From assembly GCA_021287075.1 (NCBI GenBank), contig JAJTBD010000002.1, positions 124,001-188,000 of the forward strand: 64,000 nt of DNA, in the 5' to 3' direction. Positions 1 through 8,396 of the stretch are shown piece after piece. Within the stretch, counting starts at the first letter, position 1. Every line of letters begins with the position of its first letter. A program made the position numbers and the translations under genes. The stretch is from Micrococcales bacterium (GTDB lineage: Bacteria > Actinomycetota > Actinomycetes > Actinomycetales > Dermatophilaceae). Under the pieces are notes generated by a model. The model saw only the letters and a list, made by a program, of their open reading frames with translations. It was not told the origin of the DNA and did no database searches.

Positions 1-893
1 ACATCCTCGGCGGCACCTGGAGCCGCATCAGGCGCGGCAAGCCCAAGCTCAAGGGCCTGCCTATCCGCACGGTGGAGGCCATCGCGAGCCTCAGCTCAGA
101 GGACAACACGGTCGTCAACACCTGGCGCTCGACCGCCCGGCTGCTCGTCGCGCCGCGCGCCAACGACTTCCCCTGGAGCGGCACCCCGGGGGAGGCCAAG
201 GCCGCCGCGTGGATCGAGGGCATCGACCTGGCCCGGCTGCGCACGATCGCCCGCCGTCAGCACGGCACCGTCAACGACGTCCTCTTCGGTGCGGTCTCGC
301 TTGCGCTGACCGACTACCTGCGGGCCTCCTTCGGCGAGATGCCGGGGGAGGACGTCAACTGGCTCGTGCCGGTCGCGCTGCGGCCCCTCGACGAGGACCT
401 GCCCGAGGACCTGGGCAACTACTTCTCCGTCGTGATGATGCGCATGCCGATCGGCATCGACGACCCCCTCCAGGCTGTCGCTCAGTGCCGCGAGATGATG
501 CAGCGCATCAAGCACTCTGCGGAGCCGCAGATCACATTCGGGCTCCAGCGGGTCGTCGCGACGACGCCCAAGTCCTTCAGCCGGGCGATGACCAACTACT
601 TCGCCAACAAGGCGATCGGCCAGCTGACGAGCGTTCCAGGGCCCACCACCGAGGTCTCGCTCGGCGGCAACCCCGTCGCCGGCATGCTCGGCTGGGTCCC
701 GATGAGCGGCGACCAGAGCCTCGGCATCTGCATCTACAGCTACAACGGCAGGGTCGCCATCGGCCTCGCCTGCGACGCCCGGCTCGTGCCCGACCCCGAG
801 ACGCTCGCCGACATGGTCACCGCCGCGGTCGACCGGATCGACGCCGCGTCCCAGGCCGCCGTCGATGCCGCCGAGGGGGCCGGCCGACCGTAG
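1..893 (+). CDS. Wax ester synthase/diacylglycerol acyltransferase, 3' part
   Basis: The frame is open from base 3, so the gene starts left of the window; 296 residues are visible. They match the C-terminal half of WS/DGAT acyltransferases, which join acyl-CoA to alcohols or diacylglycerol to make storage lipid. Visible family marks are the NDVLFGAVSLAL helix, the SVPGP loop and the final SYNGRVAIGLACDARLVPD segment. The catalytic HHxxxDG motif would lie upstream, so activity cannot be judged here. A second, complete WS/DGAT is at 16730-18448. The stop is 24 bases before the next gene on the same strand. Confidence 0.85.
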   Translation, partial: ILGGTWSRIRRGKPKLKGLPIRTVEAIASLSSEDNTVVNTWRSTARLLVAPRANDFPWSGTPGEAKAAAWIEGIDLARLRTIARRQHGTVNDVLFGAVSLALTDYLRASFGEMPGEDVNWLVPVALRPLDEDLPEDLGNYFSVVMMRMPIGIDDPLQAVAQCREMMQRIKHSAEPQITFGLQRVVATTPKSFSRAMTNYFANKAIGQLTSVPGPTTEVSLGGNPVAGMLGWVPMSGDQSLGICIYSYNGRVAIGLACDARLVPDPETLADMVTAAVDRIDAASQAAVDAAEGAGRP

Positions 894-917
894 CCTCCCG
901 GCCGCTATGGTCGGGCC

Positions 918-2180
918 ATGGCCATCACCGCATCCGGGCAGCGCGTGCCCGAGCATGTCGTCATCGTCGGCGCCGGCATGGTCGGCCTCGCCACCGCCTT
1001 CTTCCTCCAGGAGCGGGGCGTGCAGGTCACCGTGCTCGACAAGGAGGGTGTCGCTGCCGGCGCGTCCTGGGGCAATGCCGGCTGGCTGACCCCTGGCCTG
1101 GCCGCCCCGCTGCCGGAGCCGGCCGTCCTCGCCTATGGCATCAGGGCCGTCGTCAGCCCCGCCTCGCCGGTCTATGTGCCGCCTGCCGCGGACGTCGCGC
1201 TGGCCCGCTTCGTCACCGGCTTCCTGCGCCACTCGACAGCGGGCGCTTGGGAGCGCGGGCTGGCCAAGCTGGTCCCGCTCAACAACATCGCGCTCGAGTC
1301 CTTCGACGCGCTGCACGCCGGCGGGGTCAATGCGGAGACGCGTGAGGCGCCGTTCGTCGCCGCCTTCAGCATGCCGGGCGCCGAGGAGCTGCTCGTCCAC
1401 GAGGTCGAGACGATGAGCCGGCTCGGGCTCGACGTCGAGTGCGAGGTGGTCTCAGGCGAGGAGGCGCGCCGCCGTGAGCCGATGCTCTCCGAGCACGTCC
1501 ACACCGGCGTCCTGCTCAACCGCCAGCGCTATATCGACCCCGGCGCCTATGTGCACTCCCTCGCCGACGCGGTCGTCGCCCGCGGTGCCACGCTCGACAC
1601 CTCGGCCGAGGTCGTCGACGTGCGCGAGACCGACTCTCGCGCAGAGGTTCTCACCGCAGACGGCCGCATCATCGGGGCCGACGCGCTCGTCCTCGCGACC
1701 GGCGCATGGCTGGGCCGGCTGCTGCGCCGGGTCGGCTCGCGCAAGATCGTCCAGGCCGGCCGCGGCTACTCCTTCACCGTCGACGCCGAGGCCGTCCCCG
1801 ACGGCCCCGTCTATCTCCCCGAGGCCCGCGTCGCCATCACGCCGATCCAGGGCGCCGTGCGCATCGCCGGCATGATGGAGTTCCGCCGGCCCGACGCGCC
1901 GCTCGACCCGCGCCGCGTCGATGCCATCGCCGCGGCCGCCAAGCCCTTTGTCCGCGGCGTCGACGTCGAGGCCCGCCGCGACGAGTGGGTCGGCTCCCGC
2001 CCCGTCACGATCGACGGCCTGCCCCTCATCGGGGTCACCAAGGCACCCCGGGTGTATGCCGCGGGCGGCCACGGCATGTGGGGCGTCACCCTCGGCCCAG
2101 CCACGGGCAGGCTTCTCGCCGAGCAGATCGTCACCGGCCGCCACAGCCCGGTCCTTCAGCCCTTCAGCCCCCTGCGCTGA
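918..2180 (+). CDS. dadA: DadA-like FAD-dependent D-amino-acid dehydrogenase
   Basis: This 420-residue protein is a member of the DAO flavoprotein family. An N-terminal dinucleotide fold (VVIVGAGMVGLATAFFLQERG, about residues 15-35) is followed by the DadA-type SWGNAGWLTPG segment that packs on FAD. The C-terminal end carries AAGGHGMWGVTLGPATGRLLA, the usual second FAD-binding stretch. The family oxidises D-amino acids or other primary/secondary amines, passing electrons to quinone or oxygen; the substrate cannot be read from sequence. It is a single gene closed by a strong hairpin and converges on an amino-acid permease. A role in the neighbouring amine pathway, like PuuB-type DAO enzymes, is possible but only inferred. 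Confidence 0.75.
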   Translation: MAITASGQRVPEHVVIVGAGMVGLATAFFLQERGVQVTVLDKEGVAAGASWGNAGWLTPGLAAPLPEPAVLAYGIRAVVSPASPVYVPPAADVALARFVTGFLRHSTAGAWERGLAKLVPLNNIALESFDALHAGGVNAETREAPFVAAFSMPGAEELLVHEVETMSRLGLDVECEVVSGEEARRREPMLSEHVHTGVLLNRQRYIDPGAYVHSLADAVVARGATLDTSAEVVDVRETDSRAEVLTADGRIIGADALVLATGAWLGRLLRRVGSRKIVQAGRGYSFTVDAEAVPDGPVYLPEARVAITPIQGAVRIAGMMEFRRPDAPLDPRRVDAIAAAAKPFVRGVDVEARRDEWVGSRPVTIDGLPLIGVTKAPRVYAAGGHGMWGVTLGPATGRLLAEQIVTGRHSPVLQPFSPLR

Positions 2181-2227
2181 GGCCGCACCGGCTGATAGGC
2201 CAGAGGTCGGAAGTCTCGTGCCGAAAT

Positions 2228-2266
2228 GGAGGAAGGGCCCACCCTCGCGGGGTGGGCCCTTCCTCC
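2228..2266. terminator. Bidirectional hairpin between convergent genes
   Basis: A perfect 16-bp inverted repeat (arms 2228-2243 and 2251-2266, 7-base loop) lies between the dadA-like gene and the permease, which end towards each other. It can serve as terminator for both. Confidence 0.85.
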
Positions 2267-2273
2267 TGGCGAC

Positions 2274-3833
2274 TCAGGCGGGGGCATCGACCGTGCGACG
2301 CTCCTCGCCGCCCGGGATGGCCGTGTCGTAGGGGGCGTCCGAGTGGCCATAGCTCGGGTGCACGAGCATGTAGACCAGTCCCAGGGCCACCACCGCCAGA
2401 CCTGAGAGCAGGACGATCCAGTTGTCGTACCAGGGCACGTCCGGGGTCCGGGGCCAGCACATGTTGATCATCGCGATGACGCCGTAGGCAAGGGCGATGA
2501 TATTGACCGGCAGGCCCCACTTGCCAAGCGTGTACTTGCCGGAGGGAACCCAGCCGCGCAGCCGCGCCCGCAGGGCGGCCAGCACCACCATCTGGAAGCC
2601 CATGTAGATGCCCAGGGCCGCGAAGCTGACGATCTTGGTCAATGCGTCGGCGCTGAACTTCGACCCGATCACGATGAGTGCCGGCACGGCAGCTGCCACC
2701 AGCAGCGCGTAGGGCGGGATCGCCCGGTTGGCGTCGAACTTCTTCAGGAGCGAGCTGCCCATGATCATGTCATCGCGGCCGTAGCTGTAGGCGAGTCGGC
2801 TTGCCGCGGCCTGGAGGCTCATGGCGCAGGAGAGGAAGGAGATCAGCACGACCGCAAGGACGATCCGCGCACCGGTGGTGCCGAAAGCCTCCGTCAGGAG
2901 CGTGCCCACTGGGTCAGTCTGCTCCCCAGAGATGACGGCCGGGATGTCCGTGACTGCGAGAACCAGGGCAAGACAGACGAAGGTGGCTGCCGCACCGCCG
3001 ATGTAGATCGTGCGGCGCATCGCCTTGGGGATGATCACGCCCGGGTTGGGCACCTCCTCGGCGACATCCCCACAGGCCTCGAATCCGTAGTACTGGTAGA
3101 TGCCGATCAGGGCAGCGGCTGCGAAGGCCCACATGTAGCTGTGGTTCCCCTCGGTCCCGAAGGAGTCGAACAGGACGCCGAGGTTGTGCTCCCGGTGCGC
3201 AATGAGCAGCCACAGGCCGACGACCAGCGCTCCGAGGAGCTCAGCGGTGAAGCCGATGATGGCCACAGCGGCGAGCACCCGGGTGCCCATGAAGTTGATG
3301 ACGGTGGCCAGCGCCAGGATGGCGAGTGCACACAGGATCGTCATGTTTACGCTCGGCTCGAGGCCGAGCATCGTTGCCATGTAGGGTCCTGCGCCGTAGG
3401 AGACCGACGCGATCGTCACCAGCAGTGCGACCAGATAGATCCAGCCGGTCATCCAGGCGAACTTGCGGCCCCAGAGGCGGCGCGCCCACGGGTACACCCC
3501 GCCAGCGACGGGGTACTGCGCCACGACCTCGCTGAACACCAGGGCGACCATGAGCTGGCCCGCGCCCACGAGCAGGAAACTCCAGATCATGGGCGGGCCG
3601 CCCGAGGCGAGCGCGTAGGCAAAGATCGTGTAGACCCCAACGACGGGGGAGAGGTACGTGAAGCCGAGCGAGAAATTGGCCCACGGGCTCATCTCCCGCT
3701 TGAACTCCGACTCGTAACCCAGAGAGCGTAGGTGGTGCGCGTCAGCGTCCGGGTGGTGGATGTACTCCTCGCCGGGGTCGGAATAGGGCGCCAGGGGATC
3801 ACGGTCAGAGATGTTGGGATCGCGGTTGGACAT
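2274..3833 (-). CDS. APC-superfamily amino acid/amine permease
   Basis: A 519-residue polytopic membrane protein with about twelve hydrophobic segments after a 55-residue hydrophilic N-terminus. SLGFTYLSPVVGVYTIFAYA opens TM1 and is followed by GGVYPWARRLWGRKFAW, both typical of the amino acid/choline transporter branch of the APC superfamily (GABA, choline, ethanolamine and related permeases). It stands alone on the minus strand, divergent from a GntR regulator. A promoter with exact 17-base spacing lies at 3877-3905, and AGGCTC just before the ATG is only a weak ribosome site. From its neighbours it may import the amine processed by the 5652-12032 operon; the substrate is unproven. Confidence 0.8.
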   Translation of the reverse strand: MSNRDPNISDRDPLAPYSDPGEEYIHHPDADAHHLRSLGYESEFKREMSPWANFSLGFTYLSPVVGVYTIFAYALASGGPPMIWSFLLVGAGQLMVALVFSEVVAQYPVAGGVYPWARRLWGRKFAWMTGWIYLVALLVTIASVSYGAGPYMATMLGLEPSVNMTILCALAILALATVINFMGTRVLAAVAIIGFTAELLGALVVGLWLLIAHREHNLGVLFDSFGTEGNHSYMWAFAAAALIGIYQYYGFEACGDVAEEVPNPGVIIPKAMRRTIYIGGAAATFVCLALVLAVTDIPAVISGEQTDPVGTLLTEAFGTTGARIVLAVVLISFLSCAMSLQAAASRLAYSYGRDDMIMGSSLLKKFDANRAIPPYALLVAAAVPALIVIGSKFSADALTKIVSFAALGIYMGFQMVVLAALRARLRGWVPSGKYTLGKWGLPVNIIALAYGVIAMINMCWPRTPDVPWYDNWIVLLSGLAVVALGLVYMLVHPSYGHSDAPYDTAIPGGEERRTVDAPA

Positions 3834-3876
3834 GAGGCTCCAGGATTTAGTGGGGATCTCTGGTGAGGTTGCGGGA

Positions 3877-3905
3877 AAACTACAGAACTAGGGGATTTAT
3901 GACAA
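3877..3905 (-). promoter_or_regulatory. Sigma-A type promoter of the permease
   Basis: Reading the minus strand, TTGTCA (3905-3900) and TAGTTT (3882-3877) are separated by 17 bases. The region is AT-rich compared with its surroundings. Because it sits at 3877-3905, the regulator on the plus strand is unlikely to start at the upstream GTG at 3863. Confidence 0.6.
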
Positions 3906-3988
3906 CCCCCTTAGGCTTGGAATCTGCATCCGCGGTGGCCCTAGGCATCGGGAGCGCGAATCGTCGCATCTGGAAAGTGAGGACGGCA

Positions 3989-4738
3989 GTGGTGGAGACA
4001 GCCCGAGTGCCGCTCGTGCGTCCGCTTGGTCCAGCCGGGCGGGCGGAGGAGATTGCCCAGCGGGTGGCTGAGTCGATCGAACTCGGCCTCCTGGCAGACG
4101 GTGAGCAACTGCCGGTCGAGGTCGACTTCGCCCAGCAGCTGGGGGTCTCGCCCATGACCCTCCGGGAGGGGCTGGCGATCCTGCGACAGGATGGCCTGGT
4201 GGAGACGCGGCGTGGCCGGAAGGGGGGCACCTTCGTGCGGCGTCCTTCGGTGCTTCCTGTCGAACGCGCGGCGCAGCGGCTTGCTGGTCGTTCCGTTTCT
4301 TCGCTCCGAGACCTCGCAGACGAGCAGGCGGCCGTCTCGGGGCAGGCGGCAAAGTTGGCAGCCGAGCGGGCGACTTCGAGTGCCGTCCGACAGCTGCTAC
4401 GTCTGGTTGAACAGCTGGAATCGGCGGGGGACGCCGGCGCCCGGCTGCGTGCGGACAGCCGCTTCCACATTCAGATCGCGATGGCGTCGCAGTCCGAGCG
4501 CCTGACTCGTCGGGAGGTGGCCCTCCAAGGGGAGTGTGCAGCGCTTCTGTGGCTGCCTCCACAGATGCCCATCGACATCCACCGGGTGACGCAGGAGCAT
4601 CACGACATCGTGACAGCGGTGGCGGAGGAAGACGGCGAGATGGCCAGGACGCTGGCTGAGAGACACGTGCAGCGCAATCTCCGCATGCTCACAGATTGGC
4701 GCCTGAAGGCGGCACCCCGGAGGAATCGCAATGACTGA
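3989..4738 (+). CDS. GntR-family transcriptional regulator, FCD type
   Basis: An N-terminal winged helix (EIAQRVAESIELGLLADGEQ onward, with QQLGVSPMTLREGLAILRQD as the recognition region) is followed by an all-helical FCD ligand domain. The FCD metal/ligand residues are visible as RFH, QEHHD and ERH. I start it at the GTG at 3989 because GAGG stands six bases upstream; an open frame reaches back to 3863 but runs through the permease promoter. The last 8 bases overlap the Cache gene, so the two are translationally coupled. It probably controls the permease and the P450 operon, whose promoter carries a 24-bp palindrome at 5578-5601. Regulators of this family accompany amine-degrading P450 genes in mycobacteria. 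Confidence 0.8.
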   Translation: MVETARVPLVRPLGPAGRAEEIAQRVAESIELGLLADGEQLPVEVDFAQQLGVSPMTLREGLAILRQDGLVETRRGRKGGTFVRRPSVLPVERAAQRLAGRSVSSLRDLADEQAAVSGQAAKLAAERATSSAVRQLLRLVEQLESAGDAGARLRADSRFHIQIAMASQSERLTRREVALQGECAALLWLPPQMPIDIHRVTQEHHDIVTAVAEEDGEMARTLAERHVQRNLRMLTDWRLKAAPRRNRND

Positions 4739-5495
4739 CAAGGGAATTGGCTCGGCTGTCGGACCTGGTGACGGTCGCATCGCGACTGCCGACCAGCTAA
4801 TGGCCGCGCTTTGGGTGGTCATGGCTCCCGGGTATGCCGCGCTCGAGCGGGTCGCGGAGCGCACCGCCGTGCTCATCGCCGAGGCGGGGGGAGAAGCCTC
4901 GGAGGCGTCGCTGGCCTCGCTGGAGTCCCTGCTCGCCCAGGAGCTGCCCCAGGCGCGTATCGCCTGCGGCATGGGCTTCGTCGCCGCGCCCGGCGTCGTC
5001 GAGGGGCATGAGCGCTATCTGCTCTGGCTACAGCAGCGGGCCCATGGCCCGATGCGGCTGCGCCTCAACTTCGACCCGGAGGACCCTGACGTCTACGATT
5101 ACCTCGACATGGGCTGGTTCACCCAGGCCGAGGAAGGCCGGCCCCGGGTGGTCTTCGGGCCCTATGTCGACTATCTCGGCTCCGACCAGTACGTCTTCAC
5201 CCTGACCGTGCCGGTGATGGTGGCGGGGCGCTTCTGTGGCGTCGTCGGCTATGACGTCCCTGCGGACAGCCAGGAAGAGGTCCTGGTCGAGGTCATGACC
5301 CGCTGCCCGGTCGATGCCGTCGTGGTCAGTCCCGAGCGGCGCGTGTTGGCGGCCAACACCGGCCGGTGGGTGGTGGGGTCGCGGCTCAACTCCATGCCGG
5401 AGGCCGACGGGACCTTCGTTGATGTCGCCGTGGATCCCCACGGGACTGGTGTGCATGGCGCTCTTGCGCGACCGGAGGCCGACGCGCCCGCCTGA
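4731..5495 (+). CDS. Soluble Cache (PDC) sensor-domain protein
   Basis: A 254-residue protein with no signal peptide and no membrane segment. Residues about 100-180 resemble a Cache/PDC small-molecule domain: a helix, then WFTQAEEGRPRVVFGPYVDY and QYVFTLTVPVMVAGRFCGVV, the strand pattern found in periplasmic chemoreceptor sensors. Here there is no transmitter, kinase or transmembrane anchor. It overlaps the FCD regulator by 8 bases and lies just upstream of the amine operon, so a cytosolic ligand-sensing or ligand-buffering role is plausible. No enzyme motif was recognised. The fold assignment is by pattern and is moderately sure; the function is inference. Confidence 0.6.
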   Translation: MTDKGIGSAVGPGDGRIATADQLMAALWVVMAPGYAALERVAERTAVLIAEAGGEASEASLASLESLLAQELPQARIACGMGFVAAPGVVEGHERYLLWLQQRAHGPMRLRLNFDPEDPDVYDYLDMGWFTQAEEGRPRVVFGPYVDYLGSDQYVFTLTVPVMVAGRFCGVVGYDVPADSQEEVLVEVMTRCPVDAVVVSPERRVLAANTGRWVVGSRLNSMPEADGTFVDVAVDPHGTGVHGALARPEADAPA

Positions 5496-5570
5496 CAGGA
5501 CCGAGGGCGGTCCTGCTGTGACCACAAGGGCGTCCGACTGACAACGCGAGAAATTGTCCCGGCTCCCCTC

Positions 5571-5601
5571 TTGACACAAATACTCTAATTCTGGAGTATT
5601 T
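5571..5601 (+). promoter_or_regulatory. Promoter and 24-bp operator of the P450 operon
   Basis: TTGACA at 5571-5576 is followed after 17 bases by GAGTAT (5594-5599). The palindrome AAATACTC-N8-GAGTATTT (5578-5585 and 5594-5601) covers the spacer and the -10 box. A repressor bound here would block polymerase; the adjacent GntR regulator is the obvious candidate. Confidence 0.65.
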
Positions 5602-5651
5602 CTGCAACGCACTCGTGGAACCCTTACCCCGCCCCGACAGGAGCAGTCACC

Positions 5652-6857
5652 ATGACGGCCGTCGCCCAGGACCAGGCACCGTACTTCGACATCAGCGACC
5701 CCACCTTCGCCATCACCTCCGAGGAGGTGCACGCAGCGCGTGAGCAGAGCTGGTACGCCCGCACCAACTACGGCATCGCCGGCCTGCGCTACGACGAGGT
5801 GAGCCGTCTGCTGAAGCACCCCAAGCTCCGCCAGGGCAGTGTGCAGTGGCCGGCGCACAACGGGATCACCGAGGGTCCGTGGGCGCACTGGTTTGCCAGC
5901 TGGCTGCTCAACAAGGAGGGTGCCGACCACCACCGCCTCCGCCGCCTGATGAACCCGGCATTCTCGCCCAAGCTCATCGGTGCCCTTGTCCCCCGCTTCC
6001 AGGCTCTTGCCGGGGAGCTCATCGACGGCTTCTCCCACCCCGACCGTTGCGAGTTCGTCACCGAGTTCGCCGAGCCGTATGCCGCGCGGGTGATCGCGAT
6101 CATGCTCGGTCTGCCCGAGGAGGAGTGGCCGATCATCGCTCGCGAGTCGACCACGCTCGGCCTCGGCATGGGCGTGACGGTCAAGGACGACCTCCCCAAG
6201 ATCGAGGCAGCCCTGGCCAACCTCTACACCTACGCAGACGACCTCATCGCCGACCGCCAGAAGAACCCGCGCGAGGACTTCGTCTCGAAGCTCGTCACCG
6301 CCAACCGTGAGGGGGATGGCCGACTCTCCGACGAGGAGCTGCGGGACGGCCTCGTGCTGCTGATCTTCGGTGGCTTCGACACCACCCGCAACCAGCTCGG
6401 TCTCGCCATGCAGACCTTCATCGCCAACCCCGACCAGTGGACCCTGCTGGCCGAGCAGCCTGAGCTCGGCAAGGCCGCCGTGGAGGAGGTCATGCGCGTC
6501 AACCCCACCGTGCGCTGGGTGACCCGCGAGGCCCTTGAGGACTTCGAGTTCGAGGGCCTGGAGATACCCGCCGGCACCACGGTCCACCTCTTCAGCGAGT
6601 CGGCCGCCACGGACCCTCGTGTCTTCGGTGAGAAGGCCTTTGACATCACGGCCGACCGCAAGCCGCACTTCGGTTTCGGTGGTGGAGCTCATCACTGCCT
6701 GGGCCACTTCGTTGCCCGCAGCGACATGAGCGAGGCGCTGCCCTTGCTCGCTCGCCGGATGCGCAACCCGCGGATCGACGGGGAGGCCTCGTGGCTGCCG
6801 GACTCCGGCAACACCGGCCCGATGCGCCTGCCCATCGCTTTCGATGCGGCCGGCTGA
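5652..6857 (+). CDS. Cytochrome P450 (CYP151-like, cyclic amine type)
   Basis: A soluble bacterial class I P450 of 401 residues. The I-helix oxygen motif is GGFDTTRN, the K-helix ExxR is EEVMR, and the heme loop FGFGGGAHHCLGHFVAR places the thiolate at Cys349. It heads an operon with its own 3Fe-4S ferredoxin and FAD reductase, then a glutamine-synthetase-like ligase. That order recalls the mor/pip loci of mycobacteria, where a CYP151 enzyme hydroxylates morpholine, piperidine or pyrrolidine. The family assignment rests on gene order and heme-loop resemblance, not on an alignment, so the substrate is a hypothesis. CAGGAGCAGTCACC precedes the ATG. Confidence 0.85.
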   Translation: MTAVAQDQAPYFDISDPTFAITSEEVHAAREQSWYARTNYGIAGLRYDEVSRLLKHPKLRQGSVQWPAHNGITEGPWAHWFASWLLNKEGADHHRLRRLMNPAFSPKLIGALVPRFQALAGELIDGFSHPDRCEFVTEFAEPYAARVIAIMLGLPEEEWPIIARESTTLGLGMGVTVKDDLPKIEAALANLYTYADDLIADRQKNPREDFVSKLVTANREGDGRLSDEELRDGLVLLIFGGFDTTRNQLGLAMQTFIANPDQWTLLAEQPELGKAAVEEVMRVNPTVRWVTREALEDFEFEGLEIPAGTTVHLFSESAATDPRVFGEKAFDITADRKPHFGFGGGAHHCLGHFVARSDMSEALPLLARRMRNPRIDGEASWLPDSGNTGPMRLPIAFDAAG

Positions 6858-6919
6858 CCTCGCCCCTGACCCCGCACACCCCCAGAACCCCGCCCAGCAC
6901 CCCAGTAAGGAGATCCACC

Positions 6920-7108
6920 ATGCACGTCACCGTTGACATGAACCTCTGCCAGGACCACGGCCAGTGCGCCATTGCCTCGCCAGCCGTTTTCCAGATGAAC
7001 GACGACGGCAAGCTCGAGTACAACGGCAATCCCGATGACTCGCTGCGCGACGAGGTCGAAGAGGCAGCCGACGTCTGCCCCGTGCAGGCCATCCTCGTCG
7101 AGGACTGA
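6920..7108 (+). CDS. 3Fe-4S ferredoxin of the P450 system
   Basis: A 62-residue ferredoxin. Cluster ligands are Cys10, Cys16 and Cys53, with His13 where a 4Fe-4S protein has its second cysteine. This CxxHxxC...CP pattern is standard for the 3Fe-4S ferredoxins that feed actinobacterial P450s. TAAGGAG stands ahead of the ATG. It sits between the P450 and its reductase, two bases before the latter. Confidence 0.92.
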   Translation: MHVTVDMNLCQDHGQCAIASPAVFQMNDDGKLEYNGNPDDSLRDEVEEAADVCPVQAILVED

Positions 7109-7110
7109 TC

Positions 7111-8325
7111 ATGAGCGCCCACGTGGCCGTCGTCGGCGGCTCACTCGCCGGCCTGCGCGCAGCCGAACAGCTGCGCAGCGCCGGGCACGAGGGCCCGATC
7201 ACGGTCTTCTCCGAGGAGGCACACCTTCCTTACAACCGGCCGCCGCTGTCCAAGGAGCTGCTCGCCGACGAGGGTGAGCCAACCGCTGACGACCTGCACG
7301 CCCGCGTTGCCTTCCGACGGCGCAAGTCAACCGAGGACGTCGACTTCCAGCTGGGGGTCGGGGTCGAACAGGCGGACCTGGCGGCCGGGACCCTGCAGAC
7401 CTATGACGGGCAGACGCATGAGTTCGACGGCCTCGTGGTCGCCACGGGTCTCCGGCCCCGTCGGCTGCGGGTCACCGGACCGGAGGAAGGCCGACACGTC
7501 CTGCGCACCCTCGAAGACCTTATCCGGCTTCGCGGGCAGGTCCGCCCGGGCCAAGACGTCGTCGTGGTCGGTGCCGGTTTCATCGGCTGTGAGACGGCAG
7601 CGACCCTGCTCAAGAAGGGGTGCTCGGTCACGCTTGTCGAGCCGACCGGCGCGCCGATGAACCGCGTCCTAGGTGTCGAGCTGGCTGACGCGGTACAGCG
7701 ACACCACGAGGCAGCCGGGATGCGCTTCGTCATTGATGACGGGGTCCACGGCTACGGCGGCGGCGACGCTGTCGCGGAGGTACAGCTGGCATCTGGTGGT
7801 TCGCTGACCGTGGATCTGGTGATCGAGTCGGTCGGATCGGTGCCCAACGTTGAGTGGCTCGAGGGCAACACCTCCCTCGACCTGTCCGACGGTGTGCTGA
7901 CCGACAACTCGATGGGTGTGGTCGGGGCCGACCGCGCTGTGGCTGTCGGCGACATCGCCCGATTCCCCAATCCGCTGTTCGATGACGTCCCCCGGAGGGT
8001 CGAGCACTGGTCGATTCCTACCGACACGGCAAAACGGGCGGCACAGTCGCTCCAGGCCATGCTGAGCGGCGGACAGGCCCCGGACGCTCCGTTCGCGCCT
8101 ATCCCGTCCTTCTGGAGCGACCAGCTCGACCTGCGGTTCCAGAGCTTCGGCTCTCCCTCGCTCGCAGATGAGATCCGGATCGATGAGGGCAACCTCGATG
8201 CGCTCACCGACGGGGTGCTCGCCACGTATCTGCGCGACGGCCGCCTCGTCGGCTCCGTCGCCGTCAACCTCGACCCTGCACGCCAGCGGCGCCTGCGCGA
8301 TGACATCGCCGCGCTTGCACCCTGA
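7111..8325 (+). CDS. NAD(P)H:ferredoxin reductase, FAD dependent
   Basis: A 404-residue pyridine nucleotide-disulfide type reductase of the rhodocoxin/putidaredoxin reductase group. The FAD fold is VAVVGGSLAGLRAAEQL at the N-terminus, followed by the signature PYNRPPLSKELL. The NAD fold is VVVGAGFIGCETAATLLKKG near residue 150, and the second FAD contact (GVVGADRAVAVGDIA) is near residue 270. It would pass electrons from NADH to the ferredoxin and then to the P450. A C-terminal reductase domain completes the normal length. Confidence 0.9.
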   Translation: MSAHVAVVGGSLAGLRAAEQLRSAGHEGPITVFSEEAHLPYNRPPLSKELLADEGEPTADDLHARVAFRRRKSTEDVDFQLGVGVEQADLAAGTLQTYDGQTHEFDGLVVATGLRPRRLRVTGPEEGRHVLRTLEDLIRLRGQVRPGQDVVVVGAGFIGCETAATLLKKGCSVTLVEPTGAPMNRVLGVELADAVQRHHEAAGMRFVIDDGVHGYGGGDAVAEVQLASGGSLTVDLVIESVGSVPNVEWLEGNTSLDLSDGVLTDNSMGVVGADRAVAVGDIARFPNPLFDDVPRRVEHWSIPTDTAKRAAQSLQAMLSGGQAPDAPFAPIPSFWSDQLDLRFQSFGSPSLADEIRIDEGNLDALTDGVLATYLRDGRLVGSVAVNLDPARQRRLRDDIAALAP

Positions 8326-8396
8326 CGCCACCCATCTGACATCCGCACTGCCCGGCCCGACCCCAGCGCGTCACGCGCCCAGCCAAAGGAATCGCC

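Noticed and set aside
3863..3988. Upstream GTG start for the GntR regulator
   Set aside because: The extra 42 codons run through the permease promoter and do not look like the family; GTG 3989 has a ribosome site.
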